Source of the DNA: CBDCZI01 sp965224495
GTDB taxonomy: Bacteria > Bacteroidota > Bacteroidia > Cytophagales > JAAEPT01
DNA: 64,000 nucleotides
Reading direction: 5' to 3'
NCBI GenBank assembly: GCA_965224495.1
Contig: CBDCZI010000020.1
Location: forward strand, 1-64,000
Within the stretch, counting starts at the first letter, position 1; each line of letters begins with the position of its first letter. Position numbers and translations under genes: made by a program. Shown here piece by piece: positions 1 through 9,062 of the stretch. Below the pieces are notes generated by a model. The model was not told where the DNA came from. It saw only the letters and a program-made list of their open reading frames with translations, and made no database searches.

Positions 1-75
1 ATCTTGGTAAGTCACCGTAAACGATTTGGGGTAGTCGAGTTGGTAGAGTCCTTTGGGGTTATGAAACGTGAGCAT
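1..75 (-). CDS. Unrecognised protein, N-terminal 25 codons only
   Basis: An ATG lies one base after the rodA stop (TAA-G-ATG on the minus strand) and opens a frame with no stop for 25 codons, to the window edge. It begins MLTFHNPKGLYQLDYPKS. The tight spacing suggests it is the next gene of the mre/rod operon. I do not recognise the family from so short a piece. No signal peptide is visible, so it is probably cytoplasmic. Confidence 0.55.
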   Translation of the reverse strand, partial: MLTFHNPKGLYQLDYPKSFTVTYQD

Positions 76-76
76 C

Positions 77-1519
77 TTACCCTCTTGCCAAAATTTGCGA
101 ACGGTGTAAGTCCAATTTAACCATTATAGTCAACAAAACGGTAAACGACAACAACGAACTACCTCCGTAACTAAAAAACGGCAGAGGTATCCCTATAACA
201 GGTAACAAACCGATTACCATACCTACATTAATCAAGAAATGAAAGAAGATAATACCCATCACGGAGTAGCCATATATTTTAGAAAACTGAGATTTCTGTC
301 GGTCAGCAACAATACCCAAACGTATAATTAGTGCGACAAAGAGCAGGATAACCATCGTTGTACCAAGAAAACCGTGTTCCTCTCCTATCGTACAAAAAAT
401 AAAATCGGTGTGCTGTTCAGGTACCCAATTCCCTTTAGTAATTGTCCCTTCTTTAAAGCCTTTTCCTATAACCCCTCCCGAACTGATGGCAATATTAGAT
501 TGAATAATATTCCATCCTTTATTTCGCTTATCCATATAAGGATCCTTCAGAACATTCAATCTGTTTTGGTGGTGTATGGGTAATTTTTGAAATACCGTAC
601 TCGACCCGATAACAACCAAAGAGACAATTGCCAAGCCAACAATCAATAGATTAAAATTAACAAACGAACGTCTAACTAAAATATTAACTACACCTACAAG
701 TAAGATAACCGAATAAATACCGATAACAATCAAATTACTTCCTTCGACATACAGCAATAAAGCCAACGGTGAGGCAAATAACAAGATAACGATAAAAGCA
801 TTGAGTGCGGGTGACAAATGAAAATGTAGCTTTTTATTAAACAACGAAAAAGTCGTTCCTAAAAGGATAATCGCAATCAAAAGTTCTTCCGCCTTGAAAT
901 AGAGGTTGGTAAGAATGAAAAGTCCTGCACCAATAATCCCCAAAATAGGAATTGCAAACGACAACCCATCGATACACATCATAATAATAAAACTCGAATA
1001 AACTAAGGCCGAACCCGCATCAGGTTGCAACATAATCAAGGCAGGTATAAATAATATCAGTCCGTATAAAATGAGACTTTCGCTATTTAAACCATAACGA
1101 AATTGACTTGATTGAGAGTCTAAATACTTGGCTACTGCCAAACAGACACCTACCTTAGCAAATTCGGAGGGCTGTATAGAAAAACTACCAAATTTTATCC
1201 AAGATTTCGCTCCATTTATTTCTGTTCCAAAAGGTATAAGGAGAAGTAATAGTAAGGCTGTCAGTCCGTAAGCTAAATAAGGGATAGTCAAGAAAAACTT
1301 AAAATCCATTATTAAAATAACGACGATAGCAACTACCGAAATAGCAATCCAAATAAACTGTTTTCCCGACTTGGTCGATAAATCAATAATATTTGTTGGG
1401 TTATCGACATCAAAAATAGCTGCGTAAATATTTAGCCAACCAAATAAAATCAATAGACCATAAATGCTAAGTAATGACCAATCAAGGTCCTTAAATATAG
1501 AATCGCTATTTTTTCTCAT
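77..1519 (-). CDS. rodA: RodA, SEDS peptidoglycan glycosyltransferase
   Basis: SEDS-family polymerase that extends glycan strands from lipid II during lateral wall growth, working with PBP2 in the inner membrane. The 480-residue protein is almost entirely hydrophobic helices. Family signatures are SIQPSEFAKV (114-123), LQPDAGSAL (164-172), WVPEQHTDFIF (375-385) and GIPLPFFSYGGSS (443-455). It is longer than proteobacterial RodA (about 370 residues) because of extra membrane segments around residues 205-300, which I believe is usual in Bacteroidota. Its start overlaps the end of mrdA by 14 bases, so the two are translationally linked. It is the last recognised gene of the mreBCD-mrdA-rodA operon. 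Confidence 0.96.
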   Translation of the reverse strand: MRKNSDSIFKDLDWSLLSIYGLLILFGWLNIYAAIFDVDNPTNIIDLSTKSGKQFIWIAISVVAIVVILIMDFKFFLTIPYLAYGLTALLLLLLIPFGTEINGAKSWIKFGSFSIQPSEFAKVGVCLAVAKYLDSQSSQFRYGLNSESLILYGLILFIPALIMLQPDAGSALVYSSFIIMMCIDGLSFAIPILGIIGAGLFILTNLYFKAEELLIAIILLGTTFSLFNKKLHFHLSPALNAFIVILLFASPLALLLYVEGSNLIVIGIYSVILLVGVVNILVRRSFVNFNLLIVGLAIVSLVVIGSSTVFQKLPIHHQNRLNVLKDPYMDKRNKGWNIIQSNIAISSGGVIGKGFKEGTITKGNWVPEQHTDFIFCTIGEEHGFLGTTMVILLFVALIIRLGIVADRQKSQFSKIYGYSVMGIIFFHFLINVGMVIGLLPVIGIPLPFFSYGGSSLLSFTVLLTIMVKLDLHRSQILARG

Positions 1520-3332
1520 CGCTGATGAAGTTTGCTTCTAAAATTCGTGGTTCTTTGTATTTCTTTGTTGCTTCCGAAAGCTTTCCGTTCAAGTATTGCT
1601 CTATCATCAAACTGACAATTGGTGCTGCCCACGTACCTCCATAATTCCCTGAGTTTTCTACAATACAAGCCAAAGCTATTTTCGGATTTTCTCTTGGTGC
1701 GAAAGCAATAAATACCGAATGGTCTTTTCCTTTTCCATTTTCTACTGTCCCTGTTTTCCCACAAATGGTGATTCCTTTGGTAATCGCTCTTCGTGCCGTA
1801 CCTGCATCTACGACCAATTGCATCCCTTCAATCACAGGTTCAAAATATTGTGCATCAATACCCGAATCTATTGGTTTGAGGGTATCATTACCTGTCCGTA
1901 TTACGTGCGGACGGACATAATACCCACGGTTAGCGATAATAGCTGCCAAATTTGCCATTTGCAAAGGTGTCATCTGCACCTCTCCTTGCCCAATAGATAC
2001 CGAACGAAAGTTTGAATATTTCCATCTGTTTTTCCCTACTTTGTTGTCATAGAACGAAACACTCGGTATTAACCCTTTTGATTCTGATGGTAAATCAATA
2101 CCTAATCGTCGTCCTAAACCTAAGCGAGACATACTTTTTTGCCAAATAGCCAAACCTAATCGAGCGTCAACAAATTGACTTTTAGCCTTCCCTTGTTCAA
2201 TGATTTTTTTCATCATTTTCAAATAAAACGTATTAGAAGAATGTTGAACAGCTTTTGTAATATTATACATTCCTGACGGAGCATGATCACCCATTACTCT
2301 CGCATTGACACGCACAAAAATCTTTTGGTAAGGACCTATTATTTTGTGTTGCATAAGAACTAACGACTGCGCAATTTTAAAAATAGAACCAGGAGGATAC
2401 TGACTATAAACAGGACGGTTAATTAATGGCTTGTTTTTATCTTTGAGAAGAGCCGAATAATTTTTTGAGTAATTGGGACCTGAAAGTAAGCTTGGGTCAT
2501 AATTAGGTCCTGAAACCAAAGCCAACACTTCTCCTGTAGATGGCTCAATCGCCACCAAACTACCTAATTTATTCTGCATCAGTAATTCTCCGTAAGCTTG
2601 TAAGTCAAGGTCGATAGTTGCTTGTAAATTAACCCCTGCGATAGCTGTTGTGTCCCCTGCACCTCCTGCGTAAGCTCCTTGTTTTACTCCTTTTACATTT
2701 ACCAAAACATATTCAAGTCCTCGACTTCCCCGCAACGCCTTTTCGTACGTTCGTTCAATTCCCGTTTTCCCTAAATAATCTATTCTACGGTAATATTTAT
2801 CACCCTTGGTTTGATTTCTCCTTAACTCTCCACCACTTATTTTAGCGATATAACCCAAGCCTAAGCCAAAACTATGGTGAGGGTATTTTCGCTCAATAGA
2901 CGGACGAAAACTAAACCCCTTGTAGTTAAACAAGTCTTGCACCAAGGCATATTGTTGAGAAGATATTCTTGAAATAAAAGGAAAGGGTTTGAAACGACTG
3001 TGGTGTTTATCTGCTTTTATTTCGGCTATCCGTTCGATAAATTCACTTTTGGTTATTTGCAACAAAGCACAAAAATGAGCTGTATCTTCAATCTCAGCTT
3101 TATTAGTAATCACATCTAAGTCAAAAATCGGACTGTTATGTACCAACAACTTACCGTTTCGATCAATAATACGCCCACGGTAAGCATCAATTTCTATTTT
3201 TTTACGTGTATTTCGTTCTGCCTCAAGTTTGTATTTCTTATCCAGTACCTGAAGATTAAACAAACGAATAATGTAGATGATTGCTATTAAAACAACAAAG
3301 CCATAGATAAAATATGGTCGTTGGTTTTTCAT
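1506..3332 (-). CDS. mrdA: Penicillin-binding protein 2 (elongation transpeptidase)
   Basis: Class B PBP that cross-links peptidoglycan in the elongasome as partner of RodA. The 608 residues show an N-terminal membrane anchor (about 8-27), a dimerisation/pedestal region with RGRIIDRNG (52-60), and the transpeptidase domain. All three catalytic motifs are intact: SIFK with nucleophile S316, SSN at 375-377, and KTGT at 536-539. The start ATG overlaps the mreD stop by four bases, and the end overlaps rodA. Beta-lactams of the mecillinam type target this family. Confidence 0.97.
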   Translation of the reverse strand: MKNQRPYFIYGFVVLIAIIYIIRLFNLQVLDKKYKLEAERNTRKKIEIDAYRGRIIDRNGKLLVHNSPIFDLDVITNKAEIEDTAHFCALLQITKSEFIERIAEIKADKHHSRFKPFPFISRISSQQYALVQDLFNYKGFSFRPSIERKYPHHSFGLGLGYIAKISGGELRRNQTKGDKYYRRIDYLGKTGIERTYEKALRGSRGLEYVLVNVKGVKQGAYAGGAGDTTAIAGVNLQATIDLDLQAYGELLMQNKLGSLVAIEPSTGEVLALVSGPNYDPSLLSGPNYSKNYSALLKDKNKPLINRPVYSQYPPGSIFKIAQSLVLMQHKIIGPYQKIFVRVNARVMGDHAPSGMYNITKAVQHSSNTFYLKMMKKIIEQGKAKSQFVDARLGLAIWQKSMSRLGLGRRLGIDLPSESKGLIPSVSFYDNKVGKNRWKYSNFRSVSIGQGEVQMTPLQMANLAAIIANRGYYVRPHVIRTGNDTLKPIDSGIDAQYFEPVIEGMQLVVDAGTARRAITKGITICGKTGTVENGKGKDHSVFIAFAPRENPKIALACIVENSGNYGGTWAAPIVSLMIEQYLNGKLSEATKKYKEPRILEANFISDEKK

Positions 3333-3859
3333 CTTTTCGAACGCACTGGATAAATGATATATTGTAAAATCACAATACTAATCAAGGAAAACAAAGTACT
3401 TAAAATGATTTTTTTGACCGTAAAACCAAACCACGAAAAGCCTGAGGCATCAATAAAATAAAATGCCAAGTTGTAAATAAACACCAATGCACCCGCATAC
3501 ATCACAAACCACGAAAGCCCATTCGTTCGGATAGTCAACGTTTCCGTTTCCGTATTGGTTGACGAAGGTACTTGTGAGGCAAACATATTTAAGAAAAAAG
3601 GTTTTGAAAAGGCAACTAAAACAGCACAAGCAGCGTGCATACCCAACGTATTACTAAACACATCAACAAGTAACCCCAAACCAAAAGCGATAAACAACAA
3701 CTGTATCTTCGACACACTTGTTGGTAAAGTAATTAGTAATGCTATATACAACCACGCCTGAGCCGCTCCAAAAAGGGTTACATTACTCAATAAGAAAAAT
3801 TGAATTACGAGGTAAATCACTCCTTTTATACCTGCCTCTATAATGCTGTTATTCTTCAT
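3329..3859 (-). CDS. mreD: Rod shape-determining protein MreD
   Basis: Small integral membrane protein of the elongasome. The 176 residues contain about five hydrophobic helices and few conserved motifs, so the call rests on size, topology and position between mreC and mrdA. It overlaps mrdA by four bases, and its start shares one base with the mreC stop (3859). It is expected to connect MreC and the PBP2-RodA pair in the inner membrane. Confidence 0.9.
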   Translation of the reverse strand: MKNNSIIEAGIKGVIYLVIQFFLLSNVTLFGAAQAWLYIALLITLPTSVSKIQLLFIAFGLGLLVDVFSNTLGMHAACAVLVAFSKPFFLNMFASQVPSSTNTETETLTIRTNGLSWFVMYAGALVFIYNLAFYFIDASGFSWFGFTVKKIILSTLFSLISIVILQYIIYPVRSKR

Positions 3860-4758
3860 TATTTAGCTTTTTTAAATTCAATTAACTTACGCTCAGGGTT
3901 ATTTGCATCTTTCACAACATACACATAATACAAACTCTTAAAATCAGTGGACATATTAACCGATATGTCATACCACGTTTGATGATCAGATATATTTGCT
4001 TCCTTTACCGTACCGACCATCGTCCCTTCAGGAAAAACCGCATTGTAACCCGAAGTCACAATCGTATCTCCTACATACGTTTTAAGGTGACGAGGAATCG
4101 TCTCCAACTTACCGATAAACTCTTTATGATTCTTATTCCAAACCAACGACCCATACGTTTTTTGTCTTGTAAACTGAATAGACACCTTATAATTTCTTGA
4201 CAGAATAGATTTTACCAAAGCATAATTTGCAGAAACGGAAACCACACGTCCGACAATACCATCAGTTGACACCACACCCATATCAATAGTAATACCGTCA
4301 TTTGTACCTTTGTTTAACGTCAAAAAGTTATCTTGAGCAATCGTACTATTTTTTATCACTTTGGCGGGAAGGTAATTACCCGCCTGACGCAAACGCAACT
4401 CAAAAGGTTTAACCAGCTTGAGTGTATCGTTTTTAATCAAACGCAACTCTTTTCGCATCAACTCATTTTGTAATTTCAATTCACTGTATTGACTTATATC
4501 CTCTTTCAATGAGAAATTTTGAGCTTGTAGCAACGCATTATCATCCGCTAAGCCCTCATTGATATCCGTCAAAGAAAAATAATTTGAAACCTTAGAAGTC
4601 ACGTCATAAACGCCACCCGAAACAGAATTAACCGAAGTAAAGTAGGTCGAACTTTGAAAAGAATTAAAATTTACGATTAACCTAAAACACAAAGCCTCCA
4701 ATAGTCCGAAAACGATGAAAGCTCTGTGTTTTATTAAAAGTTGTAAAATTCGTTGCAT
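3859..4758 (-). CDS. mreC: Rod shape-determining protein MreC
   Basis: Periplasmic scaffold that contacts PBP2 and regulates RodA-PBP2. The 299 residues have one N-terminal membrane helix (about 10-27), a coiled-coil stretch (about 65-110), and the beta-domain with the family-like stretch NKGTNDGITIDMGVVS and later IVGRVVSVS. The gene starts three bases after the mreB stop, so it is co-transcribed with mreB. Confidence 0.95.
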   Translation of the reverse strand: MQRILQLLIKHRAFIVFGLLEALCFRLIVNFNSFQSSTYFTSVNSVSGGVYDVTSKVSNYFSLTDINEGLADDNALLQAQNFSLKEDISQYSELKLQNELMRKELRLIKNDTLKLVKPFELRLRQAGNYLPAKVIKNSTIAQDNFLTLNKGTNDGITIDMGVVSTDGIVGRVVSVSANYALVKSILSRNYKVSIQFTRQKTYGSLVWNKNHKEFIGKLETIPRHLKTYVGDTIVTSGYNAVFPEGTMVGTVKEANISDHQTWYDISVNMSTDFKSLYYVYVVKDANNPERKLIEFKKAK

Positions 4759-4761
4759 TGA

Positions 4762-5787
4762 TTATGTCATCAAGACCGCTCTGAATCCATCCAAATCTTT
4801 CAATGTCATTCCCGTTCCACGTACAACCGCTCTCAAAGGGTCTTCCGCAACAATCACAGGTAATTTTGTTTTTAAAGACAGACGCTTGTCCAATCCTCTC
4901 AATAAAGCACCACCTCCAGTAAGGTTGATACCATTATCATAAATATCAGCAGACAATTCGGGTGGAGCAATCTCCAACGCCTTCAATACCGCCTCTTCAA
5001 TTTTAGAAATCGATTTATCTAAAGCAAAAGCAATTTCCGAATAAGAAACTTTGATTACTTTCGGAATACCCGTCATCAAATCTCGTCCTCTCACTTCATA
5101 ATCTTCGGGTGAATTGTCCAATTCAGTCATTGCCGCACCAACCTCTACCTTCAACCTTTCAGCCGAACGCTCACCAATCAACAAATTGTGCTGACGACGC
5201 ATATAATCAAGAATATCTTTATTAAAAACATCTCCAGCCACACGTATCGACTGCTCACAAACAATTCCAGACAAAGCAATAACGGCAATTTCTGTCGTCC
5301 CACCACCTATATCAACAATCATAGAACCAAACGGACGCTCAATATCGATACCCAAACCGATAGCCGCCGCAATTGGCTCATAAATCATATAAACTTCTTT
5401 CGCTCCTGCGTGTTCAGCCGAATCACGAACCGCACGTTTTTCCACCTCCGTAATCCCTGAAGGAATACAAATCACCATACGATGCGAAGGCGTAAAAAAA
5501 CGTTTTTTCGGGTCAACCATTTTAATCATCCCTCTAATCATCATTTCCGCAGCGTGGAAATCGGCGATAACACCATCACGTAAAGGACGAATAGTTTTAA
5601 TATTTTCGTGGGTTTTTTCGTGCATTTGCATCGCCTCCTTGCCGATAGCCAACACTTTCCCTGAAATTCTATCAATGGCAATAATCGACGGTTCATCAAC
5701 CACCACCTTATCTTTTGTGATAATTAGTGTGTTTGCCGTACCTAAATCAATTGCGATATCACTTGTAAAAAAATCAAATAAGCCCAT
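4762..5787 (-). CDS. mreB: Actin-like rod shape protein MreB
   Basis: Bacterial actin that orients cell-wall synthesis along the membrane. The 341 residues carry the actin/Hsp70 phosphate loops: IAIDLGTANT near the N-terminus, IVDIGGGTTEIAVI in the second half, and LTGGGALLRGLD near residue 290. The length is normal for the family. It is the first gene of the leftward operon mreB-mreC-mreD-mrdA-rodA. The 577-bp spacer upstream holds repeats and any promoter; I found no convincing TAnnTTTG box there. Confidence 0.97.
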   Translation of the reverse strand: MGLFDFFTSDIAIDLGTANTLIITKDKVVVDEPSIIAIDRISGKVLAIGKEAMQMHEKTHENIKTIRPLRDGVIADFHAAEMMIRGMIKMVDPKKRFFTPSHRMVICIPSGITEVEKRAVRDSAEHAGAKEVYMIYEPIAAAIGLGIDIERPFGSMIVDIGGGTTEIAVIALSGIVCEQSIRVAGDVFNKDILDYMRRQHNLLIGERSAERLKVEVGAAMTELDNSPEDYEVRGRDLMTGIPKVIKVSYSEIAFALDKSISKIEEAVLKALEIAPPELSADIYDNGINLTGGGALLRGLDKRLSLKTKLPVIVAEDPLRAVVRGTGMTLKDLDGFRAVLMT

Positions 5788-5901
5788 TACGTGGTTTTTG
5801 TTGAGTTTGAATAAGTTCCTAAGTTACAACTATTTTTAGCTTATTTTACTTAGAGAGTAGAGTTTATTTACAAATAAATGAAGTAGTCCAAATAAAAAAC
5901 A

Positions 5902-6132
5902 TTTTGGGCAGTCCCCTTACCGCTGAGGTCGCCTCACTAACTCGTAAAAAAAACCACTTACTCAAACGACAAATACCACTTCGAAAAAAGAGCGGGGTCG
6001 GACTTTCCACTCTCAATCTTTTGCTGAGAGGTCAGTGATTTGAGGCTTTTTTACCGGTCAATCAACCCCAAACACACAAAACAAGCACAACAAAGCAAAA
6101 GGATTTCCACTGCAATCCCTTATGCGAGGGAC
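5902..6132 (+). repeat. Three-box intergenic repeat, copy 1
   Basis: Copy of a dispersed spacer element with three conserved boxes in fixed order. Box 1 is TTTTGGGCAGTCCCC at 5902-5916. Box 2 is AGCGGGGTCGG at 5991-6001, running to ATCTTTT at 6016-6022. Box 3 is AAAAGGATTTCCACTGCAAT from 6097, followed by CCCTTATGC. The sequence between boxes is not conserved with the other copies at 26451, 31426 and 33175. No coding frame is supported here. It fills most of the spacer between mreB and the small gene at 6365. Confidence 0.75.
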
Positions 6133-6222
6133 AACACTTCGTAGGTTTGTTTACTTATAAAACAAACCTCCTCTAAAATAAAGAATTATACTTTTCCCAT
6201 TAACCGTGGGTGTACCTATCAG

Positions 6223-6243
6223 ATTCCGAAACAAGTTCGGAAT
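6223..6243. repeat. 21-bp hairpin repeat, type A
   Basis: Perfect inverted repeat ATTCCGAA-N5-TTCGGAAT with spacer ACAAG. Identical copies lie at 31603-31623 and 32930-32950, and the related type B copies at 6262 and 31698 keep the loop but exchange stem pairs. Confidence 0.8.
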
Positions 6244-6261
6244 GATATGCTAGTTAGGGTC

Positions 6262-6282
6262 ATGCTGAACTTGTTTCAGCAT
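6262..6282. repeat. 21-bp hairpin repeat, type B
   Basis: Inverted repeat with stem ATGCTGAA/TTCAGCAT around the same loop as type A. It is followed by ATCTGAG-type flanking sequence, as in the other copies. It lies 18 bp from the type A copy at 6223. Confidence 0.8.
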
Positions 6283-6364
6283 CTGAGTTTACTCAATTGC
6301 TCTAACCACTCTTTAGGGTAAAGAATACAACCAGTGACAATAAAAACAAAAAGAAAACAAATAA

Positions 6365-6595
6365 CTATAAAAAAACGTGCACACCATCAGACTTATAACC
6401 TAAGCCTTTCCTGAAAGCCAAAACAAAAGAACCAAAGAAAAGAGTCAGAACAAAAACCACAGAAAAGAAAAAACCATAGATAATAACTACCATTCCAGCC
6501 TGCCCTTCAGCAAAAACTGAATTTATCCCCAATAATAACAAAACAAACCCTCCTAATTTTAATAACCTCTCCATAATGTCTATTCTTTGATACAT
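6365..6595 (-). CDS. Small two-helix membrane protein, hypothetical
   Basis: A 76-residue frame (69 residues if translation starts at the second Met, MERLLKLGG, at 6574). Two hydrophobic stretches are visible (about 13-27 and 33-58), followed by a short basic tail. I do not recognise a family. It is flanked by the repeat-rich spacer and diverges from the gene at 6703. The residue pattern looks like a real membrane protein rather than a chance frame, but there is no independent support. Confidence 0.5.
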   Translation of the reverse strand: MYQRIDIMERLLKLGGFVLLLLGINSVFAEGQAGMVVIIYGFFFSVVFVLTLFFGSFVLAFRKGLGYKSDGVHVFL

Positions 6596-6702
6596 CCCAA
6601 AACTACATAAGAGCTTTGTTCCTTAAAACATCATTTTTCCCTAAAACTGACTTTATAAACGTAAACCCTTTAAATACCACATTCATTTAGTAAATTGGCG
6701 TT

Positions 6703-8181
6703 ATGAAAAATAAGCACATTTATATTTTCTCTTTCCTTATTGTACTCTTAAGTAGCTCCTCTTCGGTGTTTGCTCAAACAGAAACAGATTTTGAGGTAGG
6801 TGAAGAGCGAACAATCAAGCGTGTAAAACTACTTACCAACGACAAAACATCAGCTATCTTTTTGGACGGAAAGCTCATCGGTTGCAAAAAAGCCAAAGTA
6901 AAACTCGACAGCAAACAACCCAACCTACTAGTTACTACTTACAAAAACGGCAACTTAACCATCGAAAAGTTAGAAGTTGCCACCATTCCCAAAGAATACA
7001 TCATTACGCCAAAGCCTGTATCAAAACCAGTAAAACTACCACCTGCCTATTTTGATAGCTTGTATGTACAGACAAATTACACCATTCCGACTGACCACTT
7101 TTTCGGAACAAATGAAAAAACCAACCTCTATTGGAGAAACCCCGACAAGACCGTGCTTACAGGAAGCACAACTTACTTTTCACAACAAATCAGTAATTAT
7201 TTAACACTTTATGGTTTGCCCTCCGAAAGCACCAACTACCAACAAAAAAAACACCCTTACCAACTTATTTTATCGGTACAAGACGTTTTAATCGACGTGC
7301 AAGACAATTATGGGTATGTGCATTTATCCGTTTCAGTAAACGTTTTGAATAACAAAAAGCAACCCATCTTTACAAAAAAAGTATTTGGTGTATCAGCACA
7401 GCCCACCACTATTTTTCAATACAAACAAGCAGTCAACAAAGCATACCAAACGGTCTTAATTGATTTGATGCACGACGCTCAATTTATTTCGTCTATCAAA
7501 CGAGCAACAAAACGCCAACACAAAAAAACCAAACCAGTCCTTGTCGCTGTCAGTAAAAAAGATACTACTTCACAGCAAACAGCCCAACTCTATGCTTCAA
7601 AAACAGACACACTAAAAATAAACACAGTTAAAACAGAAGAAATAGGTTTCCCTACTAAATATATGGGTACTGTTGCTCGATTAAAAACCAAAAAAGGGTT
7701 ATTTGTAGGTTTCGTTATCGCTGAGGCAGGTTATCTATTGACCAATAAAAACTTTATTGGTGATGAAAAAGAGGTCTATGTCAAAATCAAAGGACAGCCG
7801 ACAGTCAAAGGAAAAGTAATTAGAAAAGGAGTGAAAACAGGTGTAGTCTTGATACAAATCAAACCTCATCAAGGCATCAAATCATTAGAACTCGCACAAC
7901 AATCACCACAAAAAAACGACACCATATACAGTGTGATGCCGGCAAGAAAATGGTTATACAAAAAAGGACTTTATGTAAACGAAATTGCTTTGGAAGGCAA
8001 TTTTTACCATACCGCAAAACTAATCGCAGGGAAAAGCACCGACGGAACGGCCGTACTCAATAGTAAAGGAGAAGTTATTGGTATATTAGACAGTAAAACG
8101 TCTGAAAAAGCACACGGAAACACCGTTTTTATCATCCCTATAAAAGACGCTTTAGAAGACCTCAACCTAAAATTAGAATAA
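6703..8181 (+). CDS. Secreted protein with degenerate trypsin-like (S1C-type) domain
   Basis: The 492 residues begin with a signal peptide ending near SSVFAQ (25). Residues about 35-100 look like a PEGA-type domain (AIFLDGKLIGCKKAKVKL). Residues about 140-270 resemble a beta-rich secreted domain. Residues about 320-490 follow the HtrA/S1C fold pattern, with GYLLTN before the position of the catalytic His and NSKGEVIGI after that of the Ser. By alignment with HtrA motifs by eye, all three catalytic residues are replaced (His to Asn in GYLLTNKNF, Asp to Gly in KTGVVLIQI, Ser to Asp in STDGTAVL), so it is probably a pseudoprotease acting as a binding or regulatory protein. It sits two bases before an MtfA-like peptidase gene, which suggests joint function. 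Confidence 0.75.
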   Translation: MKNKHIYIFSFLIVLLSSSSSVFAQTETDFEVGEERTIKRVKLLTNDKTSAIFLDGKLIGCKKAKVKLDSKQPNLLVTTYKNGNLTIEKLEVATIPKEYIITPKPVSKPVKLPPAYFDSLYVQTNYTIPTDHFFGTNEKTNLYWRNPDKTVLTGSTTYFSQQISNYLTLYGLPSESTNYQQKKHPYQLILSVQDVLIDVQDNYGYVHLSVSVNVLNNKKQPIFTKKVFGVSAQPTTIFQYKQAVNKAYQTVLIDLMHDAQFISSIKRATKRQHKKTKPVLVAVSKKDTTSQQTAQLYASKTDTLKINTVKTEEIGFPTKYMGTVARLKTKKGLFVGFVIAEAGYLLTNKNFIGDEKEVYVKIKGQPTVKGKVIRKGVKTGVVLIQIKPHQGIKSLELAQQSPQKNDTIYSVMPARKWLYKKGLYVNEIALEGNFYHTAKLIAGKSTDGTAVLNSKGEVIGILDSKTSEKAHGNTVFIIPIKDALEDLNLKLE

Positions 8182-8183
8182 CA

Positions 8184-8990
8184 ATGTACCCTGTTTTATT
8201 GACCTTAGGAGGTATTGCCTTTTTTATTTGGCTATCTATTTACCTCAAGAAACAAAAGGAAAAAAGAATCCTTGAAAGACCTTTCCCGAAAGAATCAGCC
8301 GATTTTCTTGAAGCAAGTGTCGTTTTTTACCGTGCCTTAGACCAAGACAAAAAACAACTCTTCCAACGATGGGTCAATCTCTTTTTGGCAGAAAAACGAA
8401 TCACTCCAATAAAAACAGACCTCACAAAAGAAAACAAGTTACTTATTGCTTCGAGTGCGATTATTCCTGTTTTTTCTTTTCCTTATTATTTATACCCAAA
8501 CTTAACAGAAATACTTATTTACCCAAAAGCCTTTTCGATGGATTACAAACTCGAAGGTGACAGACGAAATGTATTGGGAATGGTCGGCACAGGTGTAATG
8601 GAAGGGAAAATGATATTATCAAAAACGGCTTTAGAACACGGTTTTTGGAATGCAAACGACAAAAACAATGTTGGCATTCACGAATTCATCCATCTCATCG
8701 ACAAACAAGACGGCGAAACGGATGGCGTTCCTACTTTATTACTTGAAAATAAATTAGTCACACCGTGGCTGGAGCTTATTCGACAAAAAACAGAAGAGAT
8801 TTTCAAAAACCGTTCGGACATCAAACCTTACGCAGGTACAAACAACGCAGAGTTTTTAGCCGTTACTGGTGAATATTTCTTTGAAAGCCCTGAACTAATG
8901 AAGAAAAAGCACCCTAAATTATACGCTGATTTGAGTGCTATTTTCAAACAAAAACCTTCGTTACTAAAAGCGAAAAAGAAAAAAGTCTGA
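8184..8990 (+). CDS. MtfA-like M90 zinc metallopeptidase
   Basis: The 268 residues have one N-terminal membrane helix (about 4-20) and a cytoplasmic peptidase domain. The zinc motif is HEFIH in VGIHEFIHLIDKQDG (about residue 160), with a downstream glutamate in NAEFLAVTGEYFFE. This matches the MtfA (M90) family, in which E. coli MtfA is cytosolic and binds the regulator Mlc. The N-terminal anchor differs from E. coli MtfA. It follows the secreted pseudoprotease gene after two bases, so they form an operon. The substrate is unknown. Confidence 0.85.
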   Translation: MYPVLLTLGGIAFFIWLSIYLKKQKEKRILERPFPKESADFLEASVVFYRALDQDKKQLFQRWVNLFLAEKRITPIKTDLTKENKLLIASSAIIPVFSFPYYLYPNLTEILIYPKAFSMDYKLEGDRRNVLGMVGTGVMEGKMILSKTALEHGFWNANDKNNVGIHEFIHLIDKQDGETDGVPTLLLENKLVTPWLELIRQKTEEIFKNRSDIKPYAGTNNAEFLAVTGEYFFESPELMKKKHPKLYADLSAIFKQKPSLLKAKKKKV

Positions 8991-9033
8991 TAATAATCAA
9001 AATCCTAAATTTCAGTTTTAACAAGCTACATTG

Positions 9034-9041
9034 TATCTTTG
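9034..9041 (+). promoter_or_regulatory. -7 promoter box TATCTTTG of hemB
   Basis: Exact match to the Bacteroidota -7 consensus TAnnTTTG. It lies 21 bases before the ATG at 9063 and overlaps the alternative TTG start at 9039. This argues that translation begins at 9063. No clear -33 TTTG box is present. Confidence 0.6.
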
Positions 9042-9062
9042 GGAAGTTTAACACAACAAACA

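Noticed and set aside
9039..9062. TTG start for hemB
   Set aside because: It overlaps the TATCTTTG promoter box; ATG 9063 follows.
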